Source of the DNA: Salinisphaera sp002433465
Lineage (GTDB): Bacteria > Pseudomonadota > Gammaproteobacteria > Nevskiales > Salinisphaeraceae
Assembly (NCBI RefSeq): GCF_040361435.1
Contig: NZ_APNL01000004.1
Location: forward strand, 124,001-188,000
DNA length: 64,000 bases
Reading direction: 5' to 3'
The notes beneath the pieces are model-generated. The model made no database searches, was not told the origin of the DNA, and saw only the letters and a list, made by a program, of their open reading frames with translations. Below, in pieces: positions 9,586-17,528 of this stretch. Both the position numbers and the translations under genes were made by a program. The first letter of the stretch is position 1; the number at the start of each line of letters is the position of its first letter.

Positions 9586-10695
9586 TTAATTTTCGAAATA
9601 CCGTTTCAGGGTTTCATCGAGCGCGTCGCCGTAGTCGCGCGTGACCACGGCATGACCGATATCGCGCATGAGCACGAGCCGCAGCGTGCCGGCGGTGACC
9701 TTCTTGTCGCGCGCCATGAGCGCGCGAATACGCGCGCGCTCGAGTTCGCGCGGCGGTGCTGTCGGCAGCTGGGCAGCGGCGATGATGCGCTCGATGTGTT
9801 CGCACTGGCCCTCATCGAGCCAGCCCAGCCGGCGGGCGGTGTCGGCGGCCATGCACATGCCGGCCGCGACCGCTTCGCCGTGCAGCCATTCGCCATAACC
9901 CAGTTCGGCCTCCAGCGCGTGCCCGTAGGTATGGCCGAGATTGAGCAGGGCGCGCTGGCCGGCCTCGCGTTCGTCGGCCGCCACGACTTCGGCCTTGTTG
10001 GCACAGGAACGCCGGATCACCTCGATCAATGCATCGGCATCCCGGGCATTGATCGCGGCCATGTTCGCATCCAGCCAGTCCAGAAACGGGCGGTCGCGAA
10101 TCAGACCGTATTTGATGACCTCGGCCATGCCGGCGGCGAATTCGCGGTTTGGCAGGCTGTCGAGTACGCCCACATCGGCGAGCACGCGGGTGGGCTGGTG
10201 GAAGGCGCCGATCATGTTCTTGCCCAGGCGATGATTGACGCCGGTCTTGCCGCCTACCGACGAATCGACCTGGGCGAGCAGGGTGGTAGGCAGCTGCACG
10301 AAATCGACGCCGCGCTGGTAGCTTGCCGCCGCGAAGCCGGCGATATCGCCGATCACGCCGCCCCCCAGCGCCACGATGGTGGCATCGCGGCCGTAGCCGT
10401 TCTCAAGCAGCCGGTCGTAGATCTTGTCGAGCGTGGCCAGCGTCTTGTACTGCTCGCCGTCGGGCAATACCAGCGTATCGACGTCGTGTTCGGCCGCTAG
10501 CGCTTTTTCCATGGCAGCCGCGTAGAGCGGGGCCACGGTTTCGTTGGTCACGATCAGCACGCGCTGGCCGCGTATCGCGCCGGCGTAGGCACTGGCCTGT
10601 TCGATGATGCCGCGAGCGATGACGATCTCGTAGCTGCGCTCGCCCAGATCGACGCGCAGCTCGGCACGCCCGGTGTTTTCGATTGCGACGCTCAT
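9586..10695 (-). CDS. aroB: 3-dehydroquinate synthase
   Basis: Cyclises DAHP to 3-dehydroquinate, the second shikimate-pathway step. The protein has 369 residues. Recognisable blocks include PDGEQYKTL, the NAD-binding GGGVIGDIAGFAAA, TLLAQVDSSVGGKTGVN, and the metal-ligand region NLGHTYGHALE with E-x-H...H (LHGEAVAAGM). The start overlaps the upstream RDD gene stop by 4 bp, so aroK, the RDD gene and aroB form a translationally chained series. The stop lies about 250 bp before gltB on the same strand. Regulation is not visible in the sequence. Confidence 0.97.
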   Translation of the reverse strand: MSVAIENTGRAELRVDLGERSYEIVIARGIIEQASAYAGAIRGQRVLIVTNETVAPLYAAAMEKALAAEHDVDTLVLPDGEQYKTLATLDKIYDRLLENGYGRDATIVALGGGVIGDIAGFAAASYQRGVDFVQLPTTLLAQVDSSVGGKTGVNHRLGKNMIGAFHQPTRVLADVGVLDSLPNREFAAGMAEVIKYGLIRDRPFLDWLDANMAAINARDADALIEVIRRSCANKAEVVAADEREAGQRALLNLGHTYGHALEAELGYGEWLHGEAVAAGMCMAADTARRLGWLDEGQCEHIERIIAAAQLPTAPPRELERARIRALMARDKKVTAGTLRLVLMRDIGHAVVTRDYGDALDETLKRYFEN

Positions 10696-11201
10696 GCCTG
10701 CCAGCGCTCCGATTGTTGTAACTGACCGTGAACGGTTTCGTCATCGGCCTGGCCGCTGCCCGTCTGCTCGCGGATGACCACGGTCTTGGCGAGCTTGTCG
10801 TGCCAGCCCTGCTTGCGCGGGTCGAAAGCGACCCAGAGAAGGCCCAGGCCGAGCGGCAGCGAGGAAACGAAATAGCCCAGGTAACGAATCACCAGCTGGC
10901 CGTTACCAGGCCGGCCGCCGGTGCGCGCGTCGACCACGCGCATACCCAACATCATCTTGCCGGGCGTGGCCTGGCGATAGATCCAGAACAGAACCACGGC
11001 CAACGCGGGCAGTACGTAGACGACCAGCACATGGGCCGGGCCCATGATCAACGGCCCTTCAGCGGCAAAGAAGGCAGGCCCATAGACTAGGCGCATGATG
11101 GGCGCGGTGATGCAGGCGATCAGGATCGAGTCGACCAGCGAGGCGAATACCCGTATCCAGAAGCCGGCATAGGCCGGCGCGTTGGCGGCCGGGGCCGTCA
11201 C
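10692..11201 (-). CDS. RDD family membrane protein
   Basis: A 169-residue integral membrane protein of the RDD family. The N-terminal F-W-x-R-x2-A-x-x-x-D motif (FWIRVFASLVD) opens the first membrane helix. It is followed by the hallmark PGKMMLGMRVVD segment near residue 90 and the C-terminal FDPRKQGWHDKLAKTVV block. Three or four hydrophobic segments are visible (about residues 14-40, 50-75 and 105-128). The family has no single known role; transport or membrane-integrity functions have been proposed for some members. It is inserted between aroK and aroB with 4-bp start/stop overlaps on both sides, which is unusual because these two aro genes normally adjoin. Confidence 0.88.
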   Translation of the reverse strand: MTAPAANAPAYAGFWIRVFASLVDSILIACITAPIMRLVYGPAFFAAEGPLIMGPAHVLVVYVLPALAVVLFWIYRQATPGKMMLGMRVVDARTGGRPGNGQLVIRYLGYFVSSLPLGLGLLWVAFDPRKQGWHDKLAKTVVIREQTGSGQADDETVHGQLQQSERWQA

Positions 11202-11728
11202 GCCGTGCCGATGGCCTCGAGCTGCTCGACGATCTCGCGTGCGAGCCGGCGTGCCTGTTGGTCGCCGGTGGCGACCACGACATCGGCGATCGAGCGATAA
11301 AGCGGATCGCGCTCTTCCATGAGCTGGGCCAGGGTGGCCTCGACATCGTCGCTGCCTTCCAGCAGCGGCCGGTTGTTGGCCTTGCGCGTACGCGCGATCT
11401 GCTGTTCCAGCGAGGTCTGCAGATAGACCACCACGCCGCGGGCCGAGAGCAGGTCGCGGGTGGATTCATCCAGAATCGCGCCGCCGCCCGTGGCCATGAC
11501 CGTGTTCGGTTGCTCCGACAGCTCCGCAATCATCTCGCGTTCGCGCTTGCGAAAGCCGTCTTCGCCTTCCATATCGAAGATGAAGGAGATATCGACGCCC
11601 GTGCGCTTTTCGACCTCGTGGTCCGAATCCACGAAGGTCATGCCCTTGATTTCGGCGATGCGCCGGCCGATCGTCGTTTTGCCGGCGCCCATGGGGCCGA
11701 CGAGATAAATGTTTGGGTTTGCTGCCAT
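11198..11728 (-). CDS. aroK: Shikimate kinase
   Basis: Phosphorylates shikimate with ATP. The 176-residue form, using the ATG at 11728 (MAANPNIYLVG), has the P-loop GPMGAGKTTIGR, the shikimate-binding D-x-D (DSDHEVEKRTG), GEDGFRKRE, the ATGGGAILD motif and the lid region ARTRKANNRPLL. An upstream ATG at 11773 would add 15 residues and has an AGGGCGG stretch close before it. I prefer the shorter form because known AroK proteins start only a few residues before the first strand, but this is uncertain. It heads the aroK-RDD-aroB chain. A terminator at 11866-11891 separates it from the pil operon upstream. Confidence 0.96.
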   Translation of the reverse strand: MAANPNIYLVGPMGAGKTTIGRRIAEIKGMTFVDSDHEVEKRTGVDISFIFDMEGEDGFRKREREMIAELSEQPNTVMATGGGAILDESTRDLLSARGVVVYLQTSLEQQIARTRKANNRPLLEGSDDVEATLAQLMEERDPLYRSIADVVVATGDQQARRLAREIVEQLEAIGTA

Positions 11729-11865
11729 TGAACGACTTGAATCTCGGTAGAAAACAGATCGCGACGCCGTCATCCGCCCTGGCTGACGGCGAATAGAGTG
11801 GCCAGTACGTTAGTGTAACGCAGTCCGATGCTGCGCGCCGCGGTACCAAAAATGCGGCCAACAAA

Positions 11866-11891
11866 AAGCCGCCCTGCTGAGAGGGCGGCTT
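11866..11891 (-). terminator. Intrinsic terminator after the pil operon / Ig-like lipoprotein gene
   Basis: A 10-bp perfect stem (AAGCCGCCCT at 11866-11875 and its complement at 11882-11891) has a 6-nt loop. On the minus strand it runs into a T-run from the A-stretch at 11863-11867. It lies 15 bp past the lipoprotein stop, on the correct strand to end the pilMNOPQ transcript before aroK. Confidence 0.88.
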
Positions 11892-11905
11892 ATATTAGCC
11901 AGCTC

Positions 11906-13603
11906 TTAGTTTTCCTGGGTTACTTGGGTATTCGAGCGGGTCACGATCCCACGCGGTGTGGTCACAGCGATCCGGAACGTTCCAGTTCCGCCTTCCGTAC
12001 CCGGCTCAAGCGTGAAGTTCGCAACGTATGGCCCAGGCGCGTTGGAACTGTCGACAGTGTAGCTGGTTGGCCCGTCGATCTCACCCTGCGATGTAGTCGC
12101 GGCAATCGTCGTCTGCGCAGGCGGGCGCTGACCATTTTGATCTACTACGGACACCAGCACTGTGACCGGAGTATCCGAGAGAGCTATGTTTGCTGGAGAG
12201 ATGTTGATTGTTTGGCTGGAGCCTGAAAATACGATTACGACTGAGTCGCGCACGTTAACCGAAGAAGCTCCGCTATCGGGGCACCCTTCGCCGCGGAAAA
12301 TACCGTTGTAACGACCATCGCCGGACGAATAGCTGTTGTCGCCGTTTAGATCTATGAAAAACTCGCCGGAATCATAGCGGCCGTTTTCGTTCTCGTCCGC
12401 ATACGCTTCGCCAAGATCAGTGAACGTATCTGCGCTATCGCAATCAAAACGGCCGTTGCCGTTGGTATCCACGAAGTCCTCTTCACCTGTAGCGGTCGCT
12501 AGCACGGTGACCCGACCGTCTGCCGGTTTTGGGTTCGTCGAGGTCAGCAAAACCGAGCATGATCCGCCTTCGGTTTCGCAACTTCCTTCCACAGTTCCGC
12601 CTTCGCTGGTGAAATTGACCGAGGTGCCGTCAGGTGCCGGGTTGTTGAATCGGTCGGCTAGGAAGGCGGTCAGAGTGGTGGGTGTGTCAACGAACCGGAG
12701 GCCTTCGATATTCAGGGTTTCGGCGCCTAGCGTCATGCTGCCGTTATCGGGAACGCCTGTGGTAATCGAAAGTCTGCTGGACTGGGAGGTTAGGTCCCGG
12801 CCGCCAGTTGTAGTGACGGTAGCCCTGACGCGTACGGTCGTAGCCACTGTCCCCGAAGTGATCGTAGTTCGAGCGATCCCGTTCGTGTCGGTTTGACTTG
12901 ACTGGGCGCCAAGCGAGATCCCGCCGGTATCGCTACTTAGAGAAAAGTTCACCGACTGGTTCGGCGTTGCGTTGCCGTTATCATCGGTCACTTGGAATGA
13001 GACTTCCGACTGCTCGGGTAGCGAGCTTCCTGCGCCGCGGATCCCGAGTAGCGTATTGCTCACCGACTGAAAGCTCAGGGTGCCCGGAGCTGCCGATTCG
13101 GTTTCGATTGAAGTGCTTGCACGGTAAGTTGTTTGTTCGATGACCGCGGACGCGGTCACGGTATCGGCACCATCGCATCCACGCGCCGTGTATGTAGTGC
13201 GAGCCGAGCCGCCGGTGGTACTTGCGCTAGCAGGATCCACCTCGGCCAAGCCATCCGCAATACACGGTGAGGTGAATCGCACATCGACGTCGCTTGCAAG
13301 CCGATTGTCTTGCCCATCGACCAGCGCGACGCGTAATTCGCTTGTCGCCCCAGAAACAAGTTGGCGGGATGAAGCGTTTATAACGCCTTCCTGAAAGTTT
13401 CCATTGCCATCGAACGAACCGATACGCGTGGTAGACGATGGATTATCAGGATTGGTCGTTCCTCCGCCACCGCTACCCGAGCCGCCGCCCGACGAACCGC
13501 CGCCGTTGTCGTCGTCGCCGCCGGACGTGGAGCCGCCGCAGGCGGCGAGCGTAGCCGCGAGCGCCGTGACGGCGAGCAGTTGGTAAATGGTTTTCCCCGA
13601 CAT
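11906..13603 (-). CDS. Putative Ig-like domain lipoprotein with calcium-loop motifs
   Basis: A 565-residue exported lipoprotein of unknown function. The signal peptide ends at the lipobox LAAC (Cys22). A Gly/Ser/Asp-rich low-complexity linker spans residues 23-50. The rest is Thr/Ser/Asn-rich beta-sandwich sequence resembling tandem group 1 bacterial Ig-like (invasin-type) domains. Recurring features are VTDDNGNATPNQSVNF, TDTNGIARTTITSG, ADRFNNPAPDGTSVNF and VVDQNGQRPPA. Residues 379-430 break the pattern with three Asp/Asn/Gly loops (DTNGNGRFD, DENENGRYD, DLNGDNSYSSGDG) that look like EF-hand or dockerin-type calcium sites. A strong AGGGGG ribosome site precedes the ATG at 13603. It lies 61 bp after pilQ and before the terminator, so it is probably the last gene of the pil operon. 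Codons look less GC-biased than in its neighbours, a possible sign of transfer. An adhesin or pilus-associated role is inference. Confidence 0.75.
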   Translation of the reverse strand: MSGKTIYQLLAVTALAATLAACGGSTSGGDDDNGGGSSGGGSGSGGGGTTNPDNPSSTTRIGSFDGNGNFQEGVINASSRQLVSGATSELRVALVDGQDNRLASDVDVRFTSPCIADGLAEVDPASASTTGGSARTTYTARGCDGADTVTASAVIEQTTYRASTSIETESAAPGTLSFQSVSNTLLGIRGAGSSLPEQSEVSFQVTDDNGNATPNQSVNFSLSSDTGGISLGAQSSQTDTNGIARTTITSGTVATTVRVRATVTTTGGRDLTSQSSRLSITTGVPDNGSMTLGAETLNIEGLRFVDTPTTLTAFLADRFNNPAPDGTSVNFTSEGGTVEGSCETEGGSCSVLLTSTNPKPADGRVTVLATATGEEDFVDTNGNGRFDCDSADTFTDLGEAYADENENGRYDSGEFFIDLNGDNSYSSGDGRYNGIFRGEGCPDSGASSVNVRDSVVIVFSGSSQTINISPANIALSDTPVTVLVSVVDQNGQRPPAQTTIAATTSQGEIDGPTSYTVDSSNAPGPYVANFTLEPGTEGGTGTFRIAVTTPRGIVTRSNTQVTQEN

Positions 13604-13664
13604 GTATTCCCCCTAGAAATATTGAAATCGTAACCGCTATCGGTTCATTCGGCCCGCAGCGCGG

Positions 13665-15770
13665 CTAGTTGCCGAGCGATAGCTGCTCTTTGAGTATCTT
13701 GGGTGTGACGAACAGCAGCAGTTCGCGTTTGTCGCGCTGGCTTTGGGTGCGACGGAACAGACCGCCGACCAGCGGAATCTCGCTCAGGATCGGAATCCGA
13801 TCCGCCTGGTTGCGGTTCTCTTGTTCGTAGATGCCGCCGAGCACCACCGTATCGCCGTTATCGACCAGCACCTGGGTGGTCAGGCTGCGGGTGTTGATTG
13901 ATGGCACGCTGCCGCCGCCCTGCACGGCGATCGTGTCGCCCTGGGTATCCTGAGTGACGTAGAGATCCATGATCACGCGCTCGTCGGGCGTGATCTGCGG
14001 GGTGACGGTCAGGCCGAGCACCGCCTCCTTGAACTGGACCGTGGCCGCGCCACTTGAGGCCGCTTCGAGGTAGGGGATTTCCACGCCCTGCTCGATCTTG
14101 GCTTCCTTGGCGTTGGCGGTGATCACCCGCGGCGCGGAGATGATTTCGCCGCGATTTTCCGATTCCAGCGCCGACAGGGCGAGATCCAGGTTGAAGGTGT
14201 CGCCGACAATGCTGGTGGTGATCGTGCCGGCCGGGTTGGTGACGGGCAGGTTGATGGTATAGCCGTTGTCGACCAGATAGTTGCCGCCGCTGGATGATTC
14301 GAAGGCGGCGTTGTCGGTGGCCGAGGACGACACGCCCAGGTTGCGCGAGAATTCCCGGTTGGCGACCACGATGCGCGATTCGATCAGCACCTGGCGGACC
14401 GGGATATCCAGGCGGTTGATGACGTTGCGTATCTCGTTGAGCTTGTCGCGGGTTTCGTTGATGAGCAGGCTGTTGGTGCGCTCGTCCACAGTGACCTGGC
14501 CGCGGTCGGAGAGCAGCGACAGTTCGCCGGTGGTGCTGCGCAACAGGGCGGCGAGTTCGCCGGCCCGGGCGTAGTTGATCTGGATGATTTCCGAGCGCAG
14601 CGGCGCGAGGTTGGTCGTGGCCTGCTGGGCGGCGAGTTCGGCCTGTTCGCGGGCGGCGATCTCGGCCAGCGGCGCGACCGTGATCACGTTGTTTTCACGG
14701 CGCATGCCCAGGCCCTTGGCCTGCAGGATGATATCCAGCGCCTGATCCCAGGGCACATCTTCCAGGCGCAGCGCGATATTGCCGCTCACGCTGTCGGAGA
14801 CGACCATGTTCACGTCGGCCACGTCGGCCACGATCTGCAGCACGGCGCGCACGTCGATGTTCTGAAACGACAGGGAAATGCGCTGGCCGGTGTACTGGGG
14901 CTCCTGCGCTTCGCTTTCGGCCTTGTCGCTCGCGGTGATCGGCTGGAGCTCAATGAAGAACCGGTCGCCGGTCTGGTAGGCCACCTGTTCGAAATCCGCG
15001 CCCGATACCGGGGTGATCACGATACGGGTGTCGCCGTCGCGTTGCGTGGCGTCGATGGTTTTAACCGGGGTGGCGAAGTCCAGCACGTCCAGGCGGCGCT
15101 CGAGGGCGGCCGGCAGCTGTACGCCGGGTATGGTCGCGATGACCTGGCCGCCGCGTTCGCTCACGTCCACCGCGCCGTTGACCCCGTCCAGCGCGATTTC
15201 GACGCGTCCGGCCCCGTCCTCGCCGCGACGAAAATCGATATCGCGCACCCGCGGCCCGCGTACCGAGGCAGGAGCCGGTTGATAGCTGCTGTTGCCCGCC
15301 GACTGTGCGGCCGCCGACGCGGTCTGGGGGGCAACGTCGCCGCCGACGCCGATCACGATCGCATTGCCGTCGCGGTTGACGGTGTAGTCGGTCATTGAGG
15401 TGAGTTCGATGACCACGCGGGTGCGGTTGTCGCCTTCGGCCATCGCGACGGCCTCTACCGCGCCCTGGTCGATGCGCTGATAGCGTTGATCGACACCGAG
15501 CTCGGTGTCCGGCAGATCGATGGAAAGACGGGCCGGCTCATTGACGGTAAATACCGAAGGAATAGGCGCGCTTGTCGCCATCGTCAGACGGATGCTGACC
15601 TGACTGCCCCCGGTGGAAGCGGCATCGACGGCCGTGAGCGTGTTCGTTGCCGCCTGTGCTGTTGTGGCCCCGGCACACAGCAGGGCAAGGACCAGCCACT
15701 GCCGGGATACCCGACGCGTGAGCGAGGAAATGCGTGCAATCGGTCTGCTCATAGTCTGGTTCTCTTTCAC
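13665..15770 (-). CDS. pilQ: Type IV pilus secretin PilQ
   Basis: The outer-membrane secretin ring through which the type IV pilus emerges. It has 701 residues as read from the GTG at 15770, which overlaps the pilP stop. An internal ATG at 15752 (MSRPIARISS) is an alternative start, and either keeps the signal peptide ending near AQA. In order there are two AMIN-type peptidoglycan-binding regions (residues about 45-290), an STN / secretin N0 domain (ISLSFQNIDVRAVLQIVADV), an N1 domain (LLSDRGQVTVDERTNSLLI), and the C-terminal secretin core with VPLVGGLFR and ELLLFVTPKIL. Length and order match the PilQ family. Confidence 0.96.
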   Translation of the reverse strand: MKENQTMSRPIARISSLTRRVSRQWLVLALLCAGATTAQAATNTLTAVDAASTGGSQVSIRLTMATSAPIPSVFTVNEPARLSIDLPDTELGVDQRYQRIDQGAVEAVAMAEGDNRTRVVIELTSMTDYTVNRDGNAIVIGVGGDVAPQTASAAAQSAGNSSYQPAPASVRGPRVRDIDFRRGEDGAGRVEIALDGVNGAVDVSERGGQVIATIPGVQLPAALERRLDVLDFATPVKTIDATQRDGDTRIVITPVSGADFEQVAYQTGDRFFIELQPITASDKAESEAQEPQYTGQRISLSFQNIDVRAVLQIVADVADVNMVVSDSVSGNIALRLEDVPWDQALDIILQAKGLGMRRENNVITVAPLAEIAAREQAELAAQQATTNLAPLRSEIIQINYARAGELAALLRSTTGELSLLSDRGQVTVDERTNSLLINETRDKLNEIRNVINRLDIPVRQVLIESRIVVANREFSRNLGVSSSATDNAAFESSSGGNYLVDNGYTINLPVTNPAGTITTSIVGDTFNLDLALSALESENRGEIISAPRVITANAKEAKIEQGVEIPYLEAASSGAATVQFKEAVLGLTVTPQITPDERVIMDLYVTQDTQGDTIAVQGGGSVPSINTRSLTTQVLVDNGDTVVLGGIYEQENRNQADRIPILSEIPLVGGLFRRTQSQRDKRELLLFVTPKILKEQLSLGN

Positions 15771-16279
15771 CGCGAGGGGGCGATCGTGGCCGGGCGACGG
15801 ATATAGCCGCCGAGACCGTCAGGTACGATTTCGGTTAGAAGGACGCCGTTTTCGGAAATGCCGTCGATTTCGCCGTAGTTCTGGCCGAGATGGGCGCCAT
15901 GGGTCACGCGATACACCACGCCATCGGGCGCCTGTATGAGCGCGTAGGTCACGCCGCCGCTGGAAATGGTGCCGACCAGACGCAGCGCATCGAGCGGGAA
16001 TGCTTCCAGCGCTTCGCGCGGGCGATCCACGTCGGGCGCGAGATCGTTGTTGCGATCGAAGTCGCGGCGCGGTGCGGTGGGCGTGAACGGCGTACGTCGC
16101 CCGCCGGGTTCGTAGCTGTACGGCGTATAGGGCGCGATTTCCGGTATCGGTTCGATCGGCGGGGCCGGGCGTTGCTTGACCTCGGCCACGAAATCCCGAA
16201 GGTCGCGATCGTCGCCGCCACAGCCTGCGAGCACCAGACACAGCCCGGCGATCGCACCCACTCGCTTGTATGCCCTCAT
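15767..16279 (-). CDS. pilP: Type IV pilus inner-membrane lipoprotein PilP
   Basis: A periplasmic lipoprotein that links the PilMNO alignment complex to PilQ. It has 170 residues with a signal peptide ending in the lipobox LAGC (Cys20). A proline-rich unstructured segment (about residues 37-65: PAPPIEPIPEIAPYTPYSY) follows. The C-terminal beta-domain contains LRLVGTISSGGVTYALIQAPDG and VYRVTHGAHLGQNYGEI, typical of the PilP fold. It overlaps pilO and pilQ by 4 bp on each side, which implies translational coupling across the operon. Confidence 0.95.
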   Translation of the reverse strand: MRAYKRVGAIAGLCLVLAGCGGDDRDLRDFVAEVKQRPAPPIEPIPEIAPYTPYSYEPGGRRTPFTPTAPRRDFDRNNDLAPDVDRPREALEAFPLDALRLVGTISSGGVTYALIQAPDGVVYRVTHGAHLGQNYGEIDGISENGVLLTEIVPDGLGGYIRRPATIAPSR

Positions 16280-16917
16280 TGTGACTGGCTCCCGGCGGGC
16301 TGGGTGGTATCGCCGGCATCCTCAAGATAGCGATAGGTATTCACGGTCATGCTCATGCGCAGATCGCCGCTGTCATCGCCTTCTTCGATCGGCTTGATCT
16401 CGACGTTTTCGATGGTGACGATGCGCGACAGCGCGGCCACCCCCGACACGAAGCGTCCGAGTTCGTGATAGGTGCCGGTCACGATCAGGTCGTTCGGCAG
16501 AATCGCGTAGAAGTCCTGGGGTACCTCGGCACGCGGCTTGAACAGTTCCTCTTCCAGACCGCTGGCAATTCGCGTCTGCGAAATGTCGTTGAGCAGGCTG
16601 GGTACTTCGGTCTTGCTGGGCAGCTGCTGGAGCAGGGCGCCGAACTGCAGCTCCATGGCCTCCAGCTGGGTGCGGTAGGCATCGAGATTGGCGACCAGGC
16701 GCTGCTTGGCTTCGAAGGTCTGCTTGAGCTCAGGCTCGCGGGCCGACACGCGTTCAAGCGTTTCCTGTTTGGGCAGTACGAAATACCAGGTGCCGATACC
16801 GATAATGACCGCGCAGACCAGCGCGATCGCGAAGCCGTAGGCCCAGGTTGGCCAGCTGCCGATATTGTTCTGATCGAGGCTGCGCAGCTCTTCGACGTAT
16901 TCACTGAGACTCTTCAT
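16276..16917 (-). CDS. pilO: Type IV pilus inner-membrane protein PilO
   Basis: A bitopic inner-membrane protein of the pilus alignment subcomplex, 213 residues. A short cytoplasmic N-terminus precedes one membrane helix (about residues 25-48). A coiled-coil stretch follows (about 50-100: LERVSAREPELKQTFEAK onward). The C-terminal ferredoxin-like domain contains LIVTGTYHELGRFVSGVAALSRIVTI, the signature stretch of PilO. It pairs with PilN in the known complex. It overlaps pilN and pilP by 4 bp each, the standard pilMNOPQ arrangement. Confidence 0.95.
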   Translation of the reverse strand: MKSLSEYVEELRSLDQNNIGSWPTWAYGFAIALVCAVIIGIGTWYFVLPKQETLERVSAREPELKQTFEAKQRLVANLDAYRTQLEAMELQFGALLQQLPSKTEVPSLLNDISQTRIASGLEEELFKPRAEVPQDFYAILPNDLIVTGTYHELGRFVSGVAALSRIVTIENVEIKPIEEGDDSGDLRMSMTVNTYRYLEDAGDTTQPAGSQSQ

Positions 16918-17528
16918 GAGCGCGGCGCCACTGGGTTGGTGGTATCGGCCTGGACGTCGTCGTTCGGATTCTTCTGGGGACTATCGCCCCGGACATTCAG
17001 GGTGAAGTCGGCATAGCGCTGCGGGCCATTCTCGCTGGACTTGATCACGATCAGGCGCGGGTCGGTGAACCAGTCGGAGGCGTCGAAGTTGACCATGTAG
17101 TCGGACACGCGCGCGTTCGATTCGGCGACCCCATCGAGGTTGGTGACGTTGCCTTTCTGGGCGAGGGCGGTGAGATAGACGCCGTTGGGAATGGTGTCGA
17201 CCAGTTCGTCGAAATAATGAACGATGCCGGAGCGTGACTGCTGCAGCTGTTCGATGATGCGCATGCGCGTGATAAGGCTTTCACGCGTCTTCTGCAGCGC
17301 GCGAATCTCCACGATCTGGCGGTCGGCGATGGCGATCTGTTCTTCGAGATAGCGGTTGCGCGATTGCTGGATATCGGTGAGATGATCGTAGTAGAGCGTC
17401 GGCAGCACGATCACGAGCATCAGGCTCGCCAGTGCGGCCAGGGCCAGCGCACCGAGGAACTGCTTGCGCCGACGTTCGCGCGCGGCGGCGCGCCAGTCCA
17501 GAAGATTGATTCGAATCAAAGCGCTCAT
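16914..17528 (-). CDS. pilN: Type IV pilus inner-membrane protein PilN
   Basis: A 204-residue partner of PilO and PilM. The conserved cytoplasmic N-terminal tail INLLDWRAA, the segment that docks into PilM, starts at residue 7. A transmembrane helix follows (about 23-45), then a coiled coil (about 55-100) and the periplasmic domain with GVYLTALAQKGNVTNLDGVAES. All are hallmarks of PilN. The start overlaps the pilM stop by 4 bp and the stop overlaps the pilO start by 4 bp. Confidence 0.95.
   Translation of the reverse strand: MSALIRINLLDWRAAARERRRKQFLGALALAALASLMLVIVLPTLYYDHLTDIQQSRNRYLEEQIAIADRQIVEIRALQKTRESLITRMRIIEQLQQSRSGIVHYFDELVDTIPNGVYLTALAQKGNVTNLDGVAESNARVSDYMVNFDASDWFTDPRLIVIKSSENGPQRYADFTLNVRGDSPQKNPNDDVQADTTNPVAPRS

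Noticed and set aside
5015..9589. A 1524-codon open frame on the plus strand opposite gltB
   Set aside because: It is the antisense shadow of gltB caused by high-GC codon bias. It is rich in His/Arg/Ala and carries no family motifs, while the minus strand has complete GOGAT domains.
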